The notes beneath the pieces were generated by a model that made no database searches, was not told the DNA's origin, and worked only from the letters and a program-made list of their open reading frames with translations. From Lota lota (lineage: Eukaryota; Chordata; Actinopteri; Gadiformes; Lotidae), in assembly GCA_026745465.1 (NCBI GenBank), contig JACYXH010000091.1, forward strand, positions 2,732,001-2,796,000: a stretch of DNA of 64,000 nt, in the 5' to 3' direction. Every line of letters starts with the position of its first letter. The stretch's first letter is position 1. The position numbers were made by a program, and so were the translations under genes. Below are positions 25,401-39,727 of the stretch, one piece after another.

Positions 25401-25741
25401 CATTGAGCTAGGAAAATATAGTCGCCCGATTAAAAGGTTATTGGTCTGCCAATAACCCAGTGTGCCAACCTAGGGGTTACCTTACAGATGTAGTCAGCCA
25501 TCGTTGTGCATGTCTATGTCCATGACCAAGAGCCTTTTCTCACCCCACATCTGCTTAGAGAGAAAAGTTGTTATTGTTTTACACCAAACGACCAGTGAAA
25601 ACAGCAGAGAACAAAATATTATAACAACAACCATTCTTTCCTCCAATATAGTTCATCCGCAAGCACAGGCCACCCAAATTGACCGTGGAGCAAGCATTGG
25701 AGGAGGTACTGCAGGAGATGAGAGACTATCACTATATCTGA
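19465..25741 (+). CDS. Orthologue of human C19orf44 (uncharacterised protein, DUF4614-type C-terminus)
   Basis: Ten exons: 19465-19605, 19698-19853, 20026-20162, 20478-21045, 21254-21527, 21993-22060, 22188-22644, 23010-23099, 24774-24940, 25652-25741. They join in phase to 715 residues (human about 657). The identity rests on conserved islands: SDEEDMRKLLGDSLDS; FNIMSLDDLVPDF; SYAWSTG; VGMGSVDPTPVASH; LTAYSPAVFALNNMLRQQL; FAQASRHLHNS; IRKHRPPKLTVEQALEEV near the C-terminus. Between them are long Ser/Pro- and Glu/Lys-rich low-complexity stretches, so most of the protein is probably disordered. No catalytic domain, signal peptide or membrane segment is seen, and the function is not known to me. 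The ATG at 19465 starts the MWNRDGRNS frame. The gene is head-to-head with calreticulin and tail-to-tail with akr1a1. Confidence 0.92.
21885..21905. repeat. (TA)n run in intron 5 of the C19orf44 orthologue
   Basis: A short TA-rich run. Similar but imperfect AT runs occur in intron 8 at about 24070-24180. Confidence 0.7.
23122..23855. mobile_element. Non-autonomous hAT element with intact target duplication
   Basis: The element starts TAGGGATGCACCGAT and ends ATCGGTGTATCCCTA, an inverted repeat with one mismatch. It is flanked by a perfect 8-bp direct repeat ACAGCAAC at 23114-23121 and 23856-23863, the hAT hallmark. The 734-bp interior has sub-terminal CGAGTACCGATATGAGTA-like repeats on both sides and no readable transposase. 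It sits in intron 8 of the C19orf44 orthologue, clear of splice sites. Confidence 0.93.
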
Positions 25742-26110
25742 CCAACATCACACCAACACATCATCAATGGAAAACGTTTACTGCTACAGCTGATGTCCAC
25801 TAGGGGATGGCGAGAACAGACTAAAGATAATAATAATGTATTCAAATCTTCAGCCATAGCCAAATATTATTTTTACCAAATGTCTTGCGTCACACGGTGC
25901 TCATTATCATTATTAATACTATCGCTATATCTGACCAACATTACACCCACACCATCAATGGAAAACTTTTGCTACTACCGCTGACGTCCACTGGGGGGCG
26001 GGGGGGGGGGAAAGACTAATGTATGTATAATGTATTAAAATCTTCAGCCATATCAATGATTATTTTTCTACCAAAATGTCAAGATCATGCAACCAAATGT
26101 CATGTCACGC
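25725..26110 (+). repeat. 193-bp tandem duplication across the C19orf44-orthologue stop codon
   Basis: Unit 1 (25725-25917) starts ACTATCACTATATCTGACC, which contains the last codons and the stop. Unit 2 (25918 to about 26110) starts ACTATCGCTATATCTGACC. Shared blocks follow in order: CACCAACAC/CACCCACAC, CATCAATGGAAAAC, TGATGTCCACT/TGACGTCCACT, AATCTTCAGCCATA and GGTGCTCATTAT. The units differ by substitutions and small indels, including a G run in unit 2. Confidence 0.9.
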
Positions 26111-26581
26111 GGTGCTCATTATTATATAATACTCATATGTATTTAATTAATGCGGAATTAATCTTCCACGCTCACTGTTATTATACCTATGTTCATGCCA
26201 TGTACTGTTCCCTGTTTGGACAGACGCACACAAAACACAGATAATGAAAATATAACAATAGGTATCCACAGATACTCTGTGAATACCTAATAATACAATT
26301 CTATCAAATCATGAGATGGTAATTGGCTGGGCGATATAAAGCCTTTATTCTACAGTAATATGTATTGTATTAAGACTGCAAAATTTTTGGCCTTTTGATT
26401 ATCAAGTTATGTAGATAATGTAGGACCTGATTTTTTTTACATCAAACGTAAACTAAAACGTAATGTTATATAGAATGTGTATATAGAACGAATTACATTG
26501 TTTGAAAGGGATTATTGAAATAAGTCATTTTACATGTCAAAATGGATGTACACTGTTTTTCACCAGGAATGCTGCTATAAA

Positions 26582-26587
26582 AATAAA
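26582..26587 (+). terminator. Poly(A) signal of the C19orf44 orthologue
   Basis: AATAAA about 840 nt beyond the stop at 25741, giving a cleavage site near 26600. The 3' UTR includes both copies of the 193-bp duplication. Confidence 0.6.
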
Positions 26588-26808
26588 ATGATCATGCTGT
26601 GCCATGTAATGTTTCAATTAGAATATACTGTGTTTGAAGTTTCATGAAATTCCTTGTTCATTTTCTGCATATCTATCTGCTATGTAGAATAATAGTCATT
26701 AGTTTCAAGTAGTTAATTAAAGTGAAACATCACATCGCCTTATTTAGACCTTCATTACTGTGCAACATGTCCAATAACAAGACATTCCTGAGGGAGGTAA
26801 CAAAAAAC

Positions 26809-26814
26809 TTTATT
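26809..26814 (-). terminator. Poly(A) signal of akr1a1
   Basis: Minus-strand AATAAA about 260 nt beyond the akr1a1 stop at 27076. Predicted cleavage is near 26790, so this gene and the convergent neighbour end about 190 bp apart. Confidence 0.7.
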
Positions 26815-27075
26815 ACAAAAGAACATGTATACACTCATAAGACACATACACACACTTAACTGAGTAATTTCAAGTGATTATAAGTGCAATACATAAGACA
26901 CTACTCAGATAAGACAGGTTTTAAAAAATGCCTAGTTAATTCCCAAATGTGGTTAACTTGTGGTGGTGGTGGTGGCGCAGCTAATTGATTAGATAAAAAG
27001 TGTTGCATGATGGGATTGCAGTTCCATGGTCTGGTTTCCAAGGCACAGAAGCGGTTGGCGGGGTGATGTGAGTGT

Positions 27076-29964
<2,889 letters not shown>

Positions 29965-30807
29965 GTTTCTTTGGAATACCTATAAAGACAATGAGTGCAC
30001 AACTTCTTAATTTCCTTTTGTTCTACATTTACCTTACATTTGGTAATTTAGCAGACACTTGTCAGCAAACGGCATAATTACTGTAAACTATACAAAATGT
30101 ACCATGTTTTCAAAACAACTAAATAGTGCAGAGTATCCTTGGGAACATCGGATGATAAGTAGTTTATATAGTCAAGTACTCTTGAGTCATAAGTCAATTC
30201 TTATATCATCTATTGGTTTGTGTTTCACCATAAAATGCTGTTGGGAAATGGATGGAAAGCATTGTGAAATCATTCTTATTTTGGTTTACTTTAACAAGGT
30301 GTAAACATACAAATAAAACCATGTGCATTGAATTGTGAAATATGTCTCCGTCAGCAGAGAGACATCACATGACAGAAGAATATCTTCCCTCACCTCACTA
30401 AAGACATGCAAAATGCTCAAGCTGCTTTGACACATTGGTTGTATCGGTTATACCAAAATGAACATATTGAGATTTTGTGAAGATATCAAATAGAAAACAT
30501 TAAAACGAATCATACTAATGTCATATACAACATTTGCGAATACGTTTTCATAACTCGATTTATTTAACGACATTTAACGATTACAAATGAAATTGATATT
30601 ATAACGCGTCCACGTCGCAGGTTTATGTTATGAAGTGGATGCATTAACTCCCATGCCTGCTGCGATTCATACATAAAACGATCAAACACATGTGACATGC
30701 TGAGGTGAATAGCCTTCATGGCAGTCTGGGGTCTGCAAACAAATGCACGTCTGTGCACGAACGTTCCGCTTGCGGCTAAAATACAAATACTATTATGAAA
30801 CACTTAC

Positions 30808-30890
30808 TGTTTAGTAGCTTGATAGAAATATGCACATTCAATCGTTGACGCTTTGCAATTCTCTGGCTCACAAAACGTATGCAGCTGTTC
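30808..30890 (-). other. Probable non-coding first exon and promoter of akr1a1
   Basis: A good donor (AAACA|GTAAGT) at 30808/30807 pairs in the minus sense with the acceptor before 29979 (TTTATAG|GTATTCC). The exon's left (5') edge near 30890 is a guess. The stretch from 30890 to about 30990 is the candidate promoter; no TATA box was recognised. Confidence 0.5.
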
Positions 30891-30899
30891 CCCCAGATG

Positions 30900-33394
30900 T
30901 TCAGGTACACAACTTCATTTTGCTGACGTTTCCCTTTCCGGGTGCTTCATCCGGTTTGAAAATCATGTCGACTCGGGAATAATGTGCCGCTTCGAATTAG
31001 TTTAATTTTTCATTTAATTTCATATTTTTATTTTTATAAATATATATATTCTTACATTGTACACAGACCGGTAACAGTTGACAGCGAATGAAAGCAATCT
31101 ATGCATTTAGAGACCCTCTCCGTCCCAGGTTCTTCATTATGATATCAAACAATCTGCCTTGTATTGCATTAACGACAAATATATTATTACAATTTCACCA
31201 ATGTTATTTAACGAGAGTCAGCTTCGATCTTTTTATGTAGTTTATACGAACACGAATACTAACTTAGTCTCAAATCAATCAAAGCGATACGGACCATTCC
31301 TGAACTCTAGTGGTAAGTATGTGTAATAACACCACATTCAGCAGGTCAAATATTTTGACACTTTTTTATAACATAGTTTTGTTTAAATGTTATTTGCTCC
31401 ATACACATAATTGCATAGGTAAGATTATAGTTGTTCAAATTGTTTTTATTGTCAATCCCTGAAAGCCTCATTCTTCCTCGGCAGTGAAAACACATTTATT
31501 GTAGTTTTTTTTGCCACTTAGGTAGAATGAATGTGTTCTGGTGAAATAAGACATATGCGTCCATTACGGTTTAATTGTGAAAACAAAACCAAACATAGGA
31601 TTTTTTGAGCTCTAGCCGGCCAGGATTAGGACATTGTTATTAAACCAGGGGTCATCAATTAGCGGTCCGTGCTCCAGATCCGGCCCGCCAGCACGTTTTA
31701 TGTGGCCCCAGCATCCTCCCACCACCAAATAAGACACCACATAAGAAATTGATGAAAATGTTCCAATGTGTATTTGAATAATTATATTAGCCTGTAAATT
31801 ATGTGGAATCAATAAAACTGTAATATTGAAAACTGTCCCGTTGTCATGGCCTATATTGAAGTGTTGCTATTTCAGAGGTACTTAATAATGAATAGACTGC
31901 ATGAATGCTGCAGACAGACATGCGCTGCCTGGGACTTCCTTGAAAATCAGCAAGGGTGGGGGGAGGGGGGGGGGGGGGGTCAAAACCACTTTAAATTCTC
32001 ATGGCGAAATGGATTTCAATGTGCCCGGCCAAAAGAGTATTTGCTCTGTGCAAATGTGGCTCAAGGTGCAATCTATTTGATTCATGATGTGTCCACATGG
32101 TGTCAGGCTAACACACACAGATGTAGTGTGTGCATGTGAAAGGAATAGCCCAGAAAGTCATTGAACCAAAATCAATATCCTGTGCTCTTCCTCTTGTCCG
32201 TCTGATGCTCTTATTGTCTCTTGGGAGGAGCGGATCCACTTCTCTTCATGGTGCGCACCAATTCTCCATGAATAATAAATCTCAGCCTCGGTTGGTGTGT
32301 GTAGGACTATCTTGTGTCTAGCTTTGCATTGTAGCTGCCTCCCAAATAAAAGCTCAAGGCAAAATCTTTGTTCAAGGTGAAAACATCTACAGATACAGCT
32401 CAGTTCACTGACACACTGACCTGCAAGTGACTGGCTTGAACACCACTTAAACCCATCATGAGTTGGCTCATCACAATGCTCCATCTCTGCTGTGTTCTGT
32501 GCAGAATTAGCAATAGCAGGTCAAAGTAAATTAATTCGTTTGAAGAGATGTATGTCGATGGCATCTCAAATCTCTCAAGTAAGAGGATTCAATTGGTGAC
32601 AGTTCAAGTATTTTATATACTCTTGTACTAATTATAAAAAGATGGAGGGCAAAAAAGGTTGGAGTTTCTACAATTGGCTACATTTTCATATACTTGGTCA
32701 TGGACTCTATACATAGACACATTTGACACAGTCTTTGGGATGTTGACAATGAACTAATATACTAATGTATGAAAAATTGAATACAATTGTCAAATAGATC
32801 TTTATAGATTGAAACAAAGCCAGAATTGTCACATTCTGTTTTGTAATAGTATGGGTGAAAACAGGTGCTCATTAAATTCATCCTGTGTCTGTAGGAATAT
32901 GGGCCAATGCCCATGAGATACGCCTATGTGTATCTCACCTGTGTCTTTTATTTAACTTCCCCGGTTTCTTTCCCTTGTCATCAGTGCTTTGTGTTTCTAT
33001 ATCTAAATGTGTTGTCTATACTCTGCTCTAAGAAAAGTGGCGTTACCTGCTTTGAGCCTTAGGTATAATTTCCTGGTGTTGGCTTCCCCCATTTCTTATG
33101 ATCATTGAGTTAGTATGCAAATACCTGCTAACGGCAAGGTGAGGACAGACTGGCTGCTCAGCTGGAGTGCAGGACCATGCTGTTTCGTGCACCAATCACC
33201 CCAAATCCACTTATTGTCCATGAGCATCTGCTCTGCTCTGCTCTGCACAGCCCAAGCCCTAGACATGGGATCAAAGTGTCAGTGCCTGCTGTATGTGATC
33301 AGGATGGGCTCTATATGCTTTCAGAAGCTGCAGGAATGCAGGGGGTCCGCGTCTCATGCTGGGTATCAAGATGTCTCTTGAATCTGTATGTGGG
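30900..33394. other. Intergenic between akr1a1 and nos1ap, left part
   Basis: No gene is seen. It includes a hAT relic at about 31646 and a G-rich run at 31954-31979. ORFs here are short and without recognisable domains. Confidence 0.5.
31646..31725 (+). mobile_element. hAT (Charlie-like) terminal relic
   Basis: Starts CAGGGGTCATCAATTAGCGG and continues with a GATCCGGCCCGCCAGCACG-like stretch, wording typical of hAT transposon ends. The rest of the element and the target duplication were not identified. Confidence 0.5.
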
Positions 33395-33772
33395 TGTCAT
33401 GATTTGACTTTGTCCGTTTGTTGTTTAGTGTTTGTTCTCCCCATGTCCACCAGATGTCCTTTGACTTGTCCAATCACTTCATTCTCTTCATCTATGCGTC
33501 CTTGTTAATCTTCCCACCTGCACCTCATTCCCTCATCAGTCTCTCCCCATATATACATGTTAACTTCTTTTATTCCCTTGTCAGTTCATTGTTTTTGTCA
33601 TGTCGCTTGTTCCTTGTGGTTCCCAAGTTCCCAAATGTTTTTTTTTGCCTGTTCATGGAGCAGATTTTGAGTTTTCTTATTAAAAGCCCGTTCTCGTTAC
33701 TTCTCCTTAGATGTCTGCAATTTGATCTAGCCGTCCTTGTTCCTGCTGCCCCGCCAGCACCCTACCCTGACA
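33395..33772 (+). mobile_element. Probable solo LTR of a Ty3/Gypsy-type element
   Basis: The block begins TGTCATGATT and ends CCCTACCCTGACA, giving TG...CA ends. It contains a CACCTGCACCTCATTCCCTC block, a TATATA-like promoter core near 33550 and an ATTAAA poly(A) signal near 33680, in the order of fish Gypsy LTRs. Flanking 5-mers are GTGGG and GAGGG, a near-match target duplication. No internal retroelement coding is present. The 135-codon ORF inside is not a gene. Confidence 0.6.
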
Positions 33773-35270
33773 GAGGGTCCCTCTTGATGGATGGCAGTAG
33801 GATCACGGCCATTGGCCTTTTATAGAATGACGCGACACATTATGTACAACTCCAATTGGTCATGATCATGTTTTGGGATGTGTGTCGTATGTGTGTGTTT
33901 GTAGTTGTGTCTTTTGTTCGTGCCCCAAATGTCCACAGTCAAATTGACTTGATATTATATTATATTCTCTTCAACAAAAAGATATGTTGGGTCTAAATCC
34001 CATGTTAGATTTTTCTTTAGCATATTTTCCATTACATTACCTCCAATCCATTCCATTCCAAACAAACAATCTAACAGTAGTGTTCAGCAACGTTCATTAT
34101 TTCGGGAACATCTCTAATCAAAGTGGTGTGCATAATGTGTCCAGGATAGCCTTGATGAATCAAATGGTGTTATAGTGTCAGAAGTGGGCTGGAAGACAGT
34201 TCCACACCATTCTCTTAGGATCCTGACCCACAAAACAAGCAAGCTTATCCACTTCTAGGCCTTTATCAACTCAAGCGGAGATGATGCTTGTTTGTTACAG
34301 ACAGTGCTTTATCGCCTTGTTTATCGAGGTGGTGGTAAGAGAGAATTACTGCTGCCCCAGAAAACTCACCCTTCCTCTCAGCTCCTCCCTTCCCTGGCCC
34401 AGAGCACCTTGAGGGGGGAGTGCAAGTGAGTCAGGGCCGGCTGCCTGCATTATACATAAGCACAGGCGTATCTCATGCAAGACTACATTGTGTTAGTCTG
34501 CACATTACACATTTAAAGTATTTTATTAAAAGGCTTTTAACAAGTAGCCTCCATTTATTGTACATAATATAACCTTCTCAATACAAGACCTTGGTTTATT
34601 AAAAACCGTATAAAGAATTTTTTAAGAACTAATTTAATTGAGTCGGTCTTTTTTATATATACAGTGATCTGAGAAAATATGCCAAATCCAAATGATATCG
34701 CAGCGATTTACTTTGCCAGGTCATTGCTGCCGCTAGTAGGCAGTCGTGTCCTTTTTGTATGTTCGTATAGTGACAGCACACATAGACGAAGCAGCAAGAC
34801 TTTATTTACCACTCACCAGAGAAAACACACAGGCAAAGCAACATGTCCCACGCAATTAAATTTGTTCAAGTTCCTTGTTCTTCCAAACGTTTAGTAATCA
34901 CAAAATTCCTCCCATATAGGGGTAGGTCTACATTACTTTATATGTTCACAAACAGCACTTCTTTCCAAGATGTTGGCTATGGGTCTACATACCTGCAAAC
35001 CAAAAATAGGCCTATATAATGTTTATAATATAGGGTATAGTCTTCAAACACGACCCAGTTTAATTTAGAGCAGGTTTCTCGACTGGTGTTACACCCTGCA
35101 CACATATTGGACGCATTGTTTTTTTTTTTTTATCCGCACTGTGGTTGTGACATTCCCCGTTTCCCGGGGGCTGGTGGAATGAAACGTGTTACTCCTCCCA
35201 CGGAGTTACGGTGTGACTCTGTTCCAATGAAAACAGGTGGAATCCCCTGGATTCCTCCAATCCGGTAAGC
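33773..35270. other. Intergenic upstream of nos1ap
   Basis: No coding exon, RNA gene or named repeat was recognised. GC content rises towards about 35150, nearing the nos1ap 5' region. Confidence 0.45.
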
Positions 35271-35678
35271 TCCTGCCGTGGAGCCCTTCGGGAGAGTCGG
35301 GGAGGCTGGGCTCAAAGCTCAAAACACCAAGTTCCAAAACGGGAGCAAAAGTAGCGAGGGAAAATTGCGTCTTCTTTCATATGCTGCTGGCATTCTCATT
35401 CCGAGCGGGTCGGAAGGTAAACAAGTGGGTTACACGCGGCCAGTGGCTAGTTATCGCCAGAAAGTGACGTTTTAGAGCACAAAGTTGAGCCAGCAAGTGA
35501 AATAGAAAGTTAGCACTTGTCCGATGTCGACTTGTGGTGAAGCGATCGATGGGACCTACCGCAGCGATGGAGCAATAGCATTGGATCTGTGACTTTCTTT
35601 TCCTGGATATATTTATTTTTAACGGAACCTTGTTCCTGCCTTTTATTTTTGTTGTTGTTGTGGATTAACACTGCGATC
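35271..35678 (+). promoter_or_regulatory. nos1ap 5' UTR / promoter region
   Basis: The 400 bp before the nos1ap ATG are more GC-rich at their left end and lack upstream coding. The start site cannot be fixed from sequence. A TTTATTTTT-rich stretch close to the ATG is likely 5' UTR. Confidence 0.45.
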
Positions 35679-36267
35679 ATGCCGGGAAAAACCAAGTATA
35701 ACCTGGTTGATGATGGCCATGATTTGAGAATTCCCTTACACAACGAGGAAGCCTTCCAACATGGGATCAACTTTGAGGCAAAGGTAAACATTGTTAAATC
35801 AAATTGCACGTACTCGCGTTAACACCCCCATGCAATCTGGTTAATACTGTGCCACTGACAAAGAAAACAGAAATATATATTCTATTTAGTCGAGCAGACA
35901 GCTAAAAGAGCTTACTTGGATCAGACAATGGGAAGCGTCATGTTTACGTGGCTACACTGTCAAGTATTGTTAGACTAAAACGTTAACTACCAGTCATGTA
36001 ATTACATGGTATTTTACGGCAATTACCAGTACTTGGTTCGCATTGTCATGAATAATGGCCCGATGAACAAATCTCATTATCATCGATTAATACTCTTATC
36101 AGGCCAACAATTTAATAATCAGCTCAAAGCTATTTATGCCTTATTGAAAAACTAAACTAAAGGATGGACTCCTCATTTTCTGTGTGTGCAAACAGTACAT
36201 CGGCAGCCTGGATGTGACGCGGCCCAACAATCGGGTGGAGATTGTCGCTGCGATGAGGAGAATAAGG
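35679..36267 (+). CDS. nos1ap: Nitric oxide synthase 1 adaptor protein (CAPON), first two coding exons
   Basis: Exon 1 is 35679-35783 (35 codons, starting [20 protein letters not shown]). Exon 2 is 36196-36267 (24 codons, [20 protein letters not shown] then RRIR). Both have consensus splice sites and phase-0 borders. The 59 residues match the N-terminus of NOS1AP almost position for position and form the first part of its PTB domain, which binds partners such as Dexras1 and Scribble. The nNOS PDZ ligand is at the far C-terminus and is not in this window. The intron between the exons is only 412 bp. The donor after exon 2 (AGG|GTGAGT) opens a long intron, so the gene is cut by the window edge and is not a pseudogene. 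Confidence 0.95.
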
Positions 36268-36979
36268 GTGAGTGAAGTTTTTCCAACAGGCCTACTCACA
36301 TGTAGGCTACTCCCACCCCGACGCTGATTTCAATTTTGAAACATTTTATACAAAGGTTGGGCTTTTCCTCACCCAGAAGTCTGTATCACATTGTGTAGCA
36401 GCAGGGTTGGCTAAACTGCCTGGAATGCAAAGGTTAGACCATTATTTGAACCGCAGACTTGGTGTCCCCATGTGCTCCATCAGTGATTTGGAGTAGGCCT
36501 TTGAAGCAATCCCCTCAAGTGGAAGTGAAAGGCAGGGATTGGCGCTAGGTCTCTCCCTTTCCTCCTCCCCTCTGTCTGTTGTATTCATTGAAACGAGTTA
36601 CTCTTTACTGCTGTGTAAAACCCTGGATCCACACCCCTTTAAAGTTGAGCAGCTCTGGTTTATACGGCCTACTCACGTTTTAGCATGAATGTTTCGCCTT
36701 ATGATTGATTGTCCGATAAAGACTGTCAGCCAGACAGACAGACAATAGTAGGCCTGGAAGTCACTAGGCAGCCTGAATCAAGTTATGACAGTAGTGTAGT
36801 GCTGCCTGGGCAGATTAACTCTTGATTTACTGAGGCTGGCTCCCATTCCGTTCTTGCAGGGTGCGCAGCCCTGTTAATGCTTTAGTGTGCAAGCCCAAAT
36901 GACAAGTGAACACATGGCACACTGCATACAGTACATGGAAGGAGGAACACAGTGGATACAGGGATACAGTGTTTTCTAG

Positions 36980-36984
<5 letters not shown>

Positions 36985-37030
<46 letters not shown>
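36985..37030. repeat. (AC)n microsatellite
   Basis: 46 bp of pure AC in nos1ap intron 2. Confidence 0.97.
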
Positions 37031-37032
<2 letters not shown>

Positions 37033-37789
37033 TAAAGGCGCCCTCCCAGTGTGCTACCGTGGCAGCTGTTGTCCTTATTGTCATCGTCAGGGACGCAGGC
37101 CTTAGTTTGTCTCCTGTTGAGCAAAGAAAAACAGAGGGCTTGGCTACACAATGCAGGGAAACCTTCAATGGGGAAAGGGACGACTTGAGTTTCACCAAAA
37201 GGCCAGCAGTAACAACGGAACGGAAGAGCTTTAATGTCATCTGTTTTTATTTTAAGTTTTAGGCTTGTGATGGTTTCTCTGTGTGAGGGCTGCCTTGCAA
37301 GCCGCACATATATACTGGACTGTTTTCGTTATCCTTTATACATCCAACATCCAAATTGCACATACACAAACCAATTCAAATAATTACCACATGGCTTTTG
37401 TTTCATTATAACACTTGCACACTCTTTGTAATAATTACACGTGGTTTGCAGATTTTGAGTGAACACATTTTCTGTTGGGCCTTACAGCCTTACATACAGT
37501 TTTGTTAATTTTTGTTTATTGGAGGTTGCCAAACATTCAGAACCAACATGGCTTTACGTTAAAATACAATAAAATAATAATGTGAACAACTGCTGTGATT
37601 CCCATCCCATCTAATGCCTTGTTTCAAACGTCTCTCAAACATTTTAGAGGTAGTATACTGAATATTGATAAAATAAAATAAAATAAAATGTAAACAACTG
37701 TTAGTTGAGAGAAGAGCTGTGGGAATGATGTTCGGGAAAATAACTTTCGCTCAGGCAGCCTTAGCATCCATGACACTCATTAGCTAATT

Positions 37790-38380
37790 GAATCCCTGTT
37801 TTTCAACCGTGCTTATAGGCATCATATCTTTAGCGATACAGTACGTAAATTGCGCCGGTTATTTCTTTGTATCACTTCGACTTCTTTTCGTATGGGGTAA
37901 TGGCATTTGACATTTGTTGGTTGTCAAATGGGGGCAGCGCGAACCCAAGCTTTCGGTGTGCTCCATTGTTGCGGCACCTTGTGAGATGATGGAAGATGCT
38001 GGCGGTGTTTCCCCGTTCCGCTGAGGACTGGTCGCCGACACATTTTGCAACTAATGCTAGTCTGTGCTTGGTCAGACTTCAGGTAGCCGAACCATTTCCA
38101 AACGACCAAAGTAGTATGACCTTTCTAAGGTACAATGTCTTCGTCTTCGCAGTAGTAGCAGTACGCTCAGTCTGTTTGTGGGGCGCTGCGTGCATGTACG
38201 TCCTCACGCACTGAAGTAGCCTGTTGTATTCTGCATGGACGCATTGCACAGACTCAGGGCGCTGCAGTCAGTGATTGATGCTGTTAAATGTAATAATAAT
38301 AATAATAATATATAGATCACCGTTATCGCGGCAGATTCTATCGCGTTATATATTAATATTGATTTAATCGTCCAGCCCTA
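37790..38380 (-). mobile_element. hAT transposase relic with BED zinc finger
   Basis: On the minus strand the element starts at 38380 with TAGGGCTGGACGATTAAATC, a hAT-type end. About 270 bp further a frame reads VVWKWFGYLKSD then CKMCRRPV, the start of a BED zinc finger. A frameshift follows; the next frame continues with HHL-type histidines, and further on AKDMMPISTVEK, the start of the hAT transposase proper. The rest is missing. It is a broken transposon copy, not a domesticated ZBED gene. Confidence 0.8.
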
Positions 38381-39704
38381 ATTTGGGTTTTTCTAACAGT
38401 CTACCTGAGACTCCGTGTGCCTGATTCCTGACACTCAAAAAATAAAATCAGTCAAACGGTTTCAGCCAGTGATTTAACATCAATTAACGAATTGGTCAGT
38501 AATCTATAATTTTGTCCTCATCTGCTATTTTCACAGTGTGGGGATGAAACTCCTCTTCACCACAGCCTCACTGACCTCAAATACCCTGTTGAAAGTAAAA
38601 ATATGGCTTTCTGAAATGTTCTGTTTACATGAATTGAGTATAAATCATGTCAACTGGCTGTTATGCAACATGAACTCTTTATGGAATTTCTGTCGGAGTC
38701 GGACAGGTTGATTAGCCAGGGGAGCTGTGAGGGGCTGCTTTCCTTTGTATGCACCAGTCACCATTTTGCCCCGGCGATAAACAAATTACTCTCCAGAGAA
38801 GGCCAAGCCCTCCTTATCACAGCAAGTCCTATTCCTGGAAACATATTATGTACACTGGTATAGCTTCTACAATATCCTTCAGTTTTCAGTTCTATTCCAT
38901 AAGTATAACATACAAGGACGTATGCAAGGAAACAAAAATAAAATGTAAATTGTATCATTTGATTCCCTTGTATGTACGTCAGAAACGTATTCACAGTTAA
39001 GGGGTATGACAAAGTAATCATAATAGAGAGGCAGCGCGAGTGACTCTCTTCGCTTACCTTTTGGCGCGACCCTCAGTTCATCAATTCACCTGTTGGGGGG
39101 TTGCCGTGTCACGATGGACTCTGTAATGAAAGGAGCTGTACAACTGGAACGTCATTATACCCTGCTGCCAAAGAACAGCAGCTGCTTATCAGGTCAGTGG
39201 AATGCGGAAGCCTGTCCGCGGTGAATCACCAGGGATTAATATGTCGTTAATCTTCCCTCCTAGGGCAAGTTAATTGAAAGTGGGGACGGTAGAGCGGCAC
39301 GGGATGGGTGAATGATTACACATCCGTCTTTGCAAGGTGGGGAAGGTGGTGGGACAGCTGTTTGGTGTCCACCTCTGGTCGTATCCTGGCGCTGTCCGGC
39401 CTCTATGTCCAGGCAGGTTAACGCCGTGTGTGTGAGTGGCCTTTCATCACTGTTACACTCTCAAAAGGCAATTTGTTCTCCACCCTAAAATGTAGGAGTT
39501 TGTTAGTTTTGTCTCCTTGAAGAAAGTAATAATATAAACCATTTGCCTTGTATGAGAGTGTAATAGATGCCAAGTTATATGATTACAAGGAAATATGAGA
39601 CTATAAATAGACAGCCAACAAAGTGGATTAGTAATATATGCCAGTTAACTTTGTACTGTGGAATGAGCCAGCCAATAAATTCTAGTTATTGGTGGTGGTG
39701 GTGG

Positions 39705-39727
39705 TGTGTGTGTGTGTGTGTGTGTGT
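39705..39727. repeat. (GT)n with adjoining (GGT)n
   Basis: A GGT repeat at about 39690-39705 merges into a short GT tract ending at 39727. Confidence 0.9.

Noticed and set aside
26322..26345. GGCTGGGCGATATAAAG as a hAT end
   Set aside because: It resembles the start of some fish hAT elements, but no partner end or target duplication was found.
33418..33825. 135-codon ORF upstream of nos1ap
   Set aside because: It lies inside the probable solo LTR, is hydrophobic and low-complexity, and has no recognisable domain.
37859..38109. BED zinc-finger ORF considered as a host ZBED gene
   Set aside because: Frameshifted, truncated and next to a hAT terminal sequence, so it is a transposon relic.
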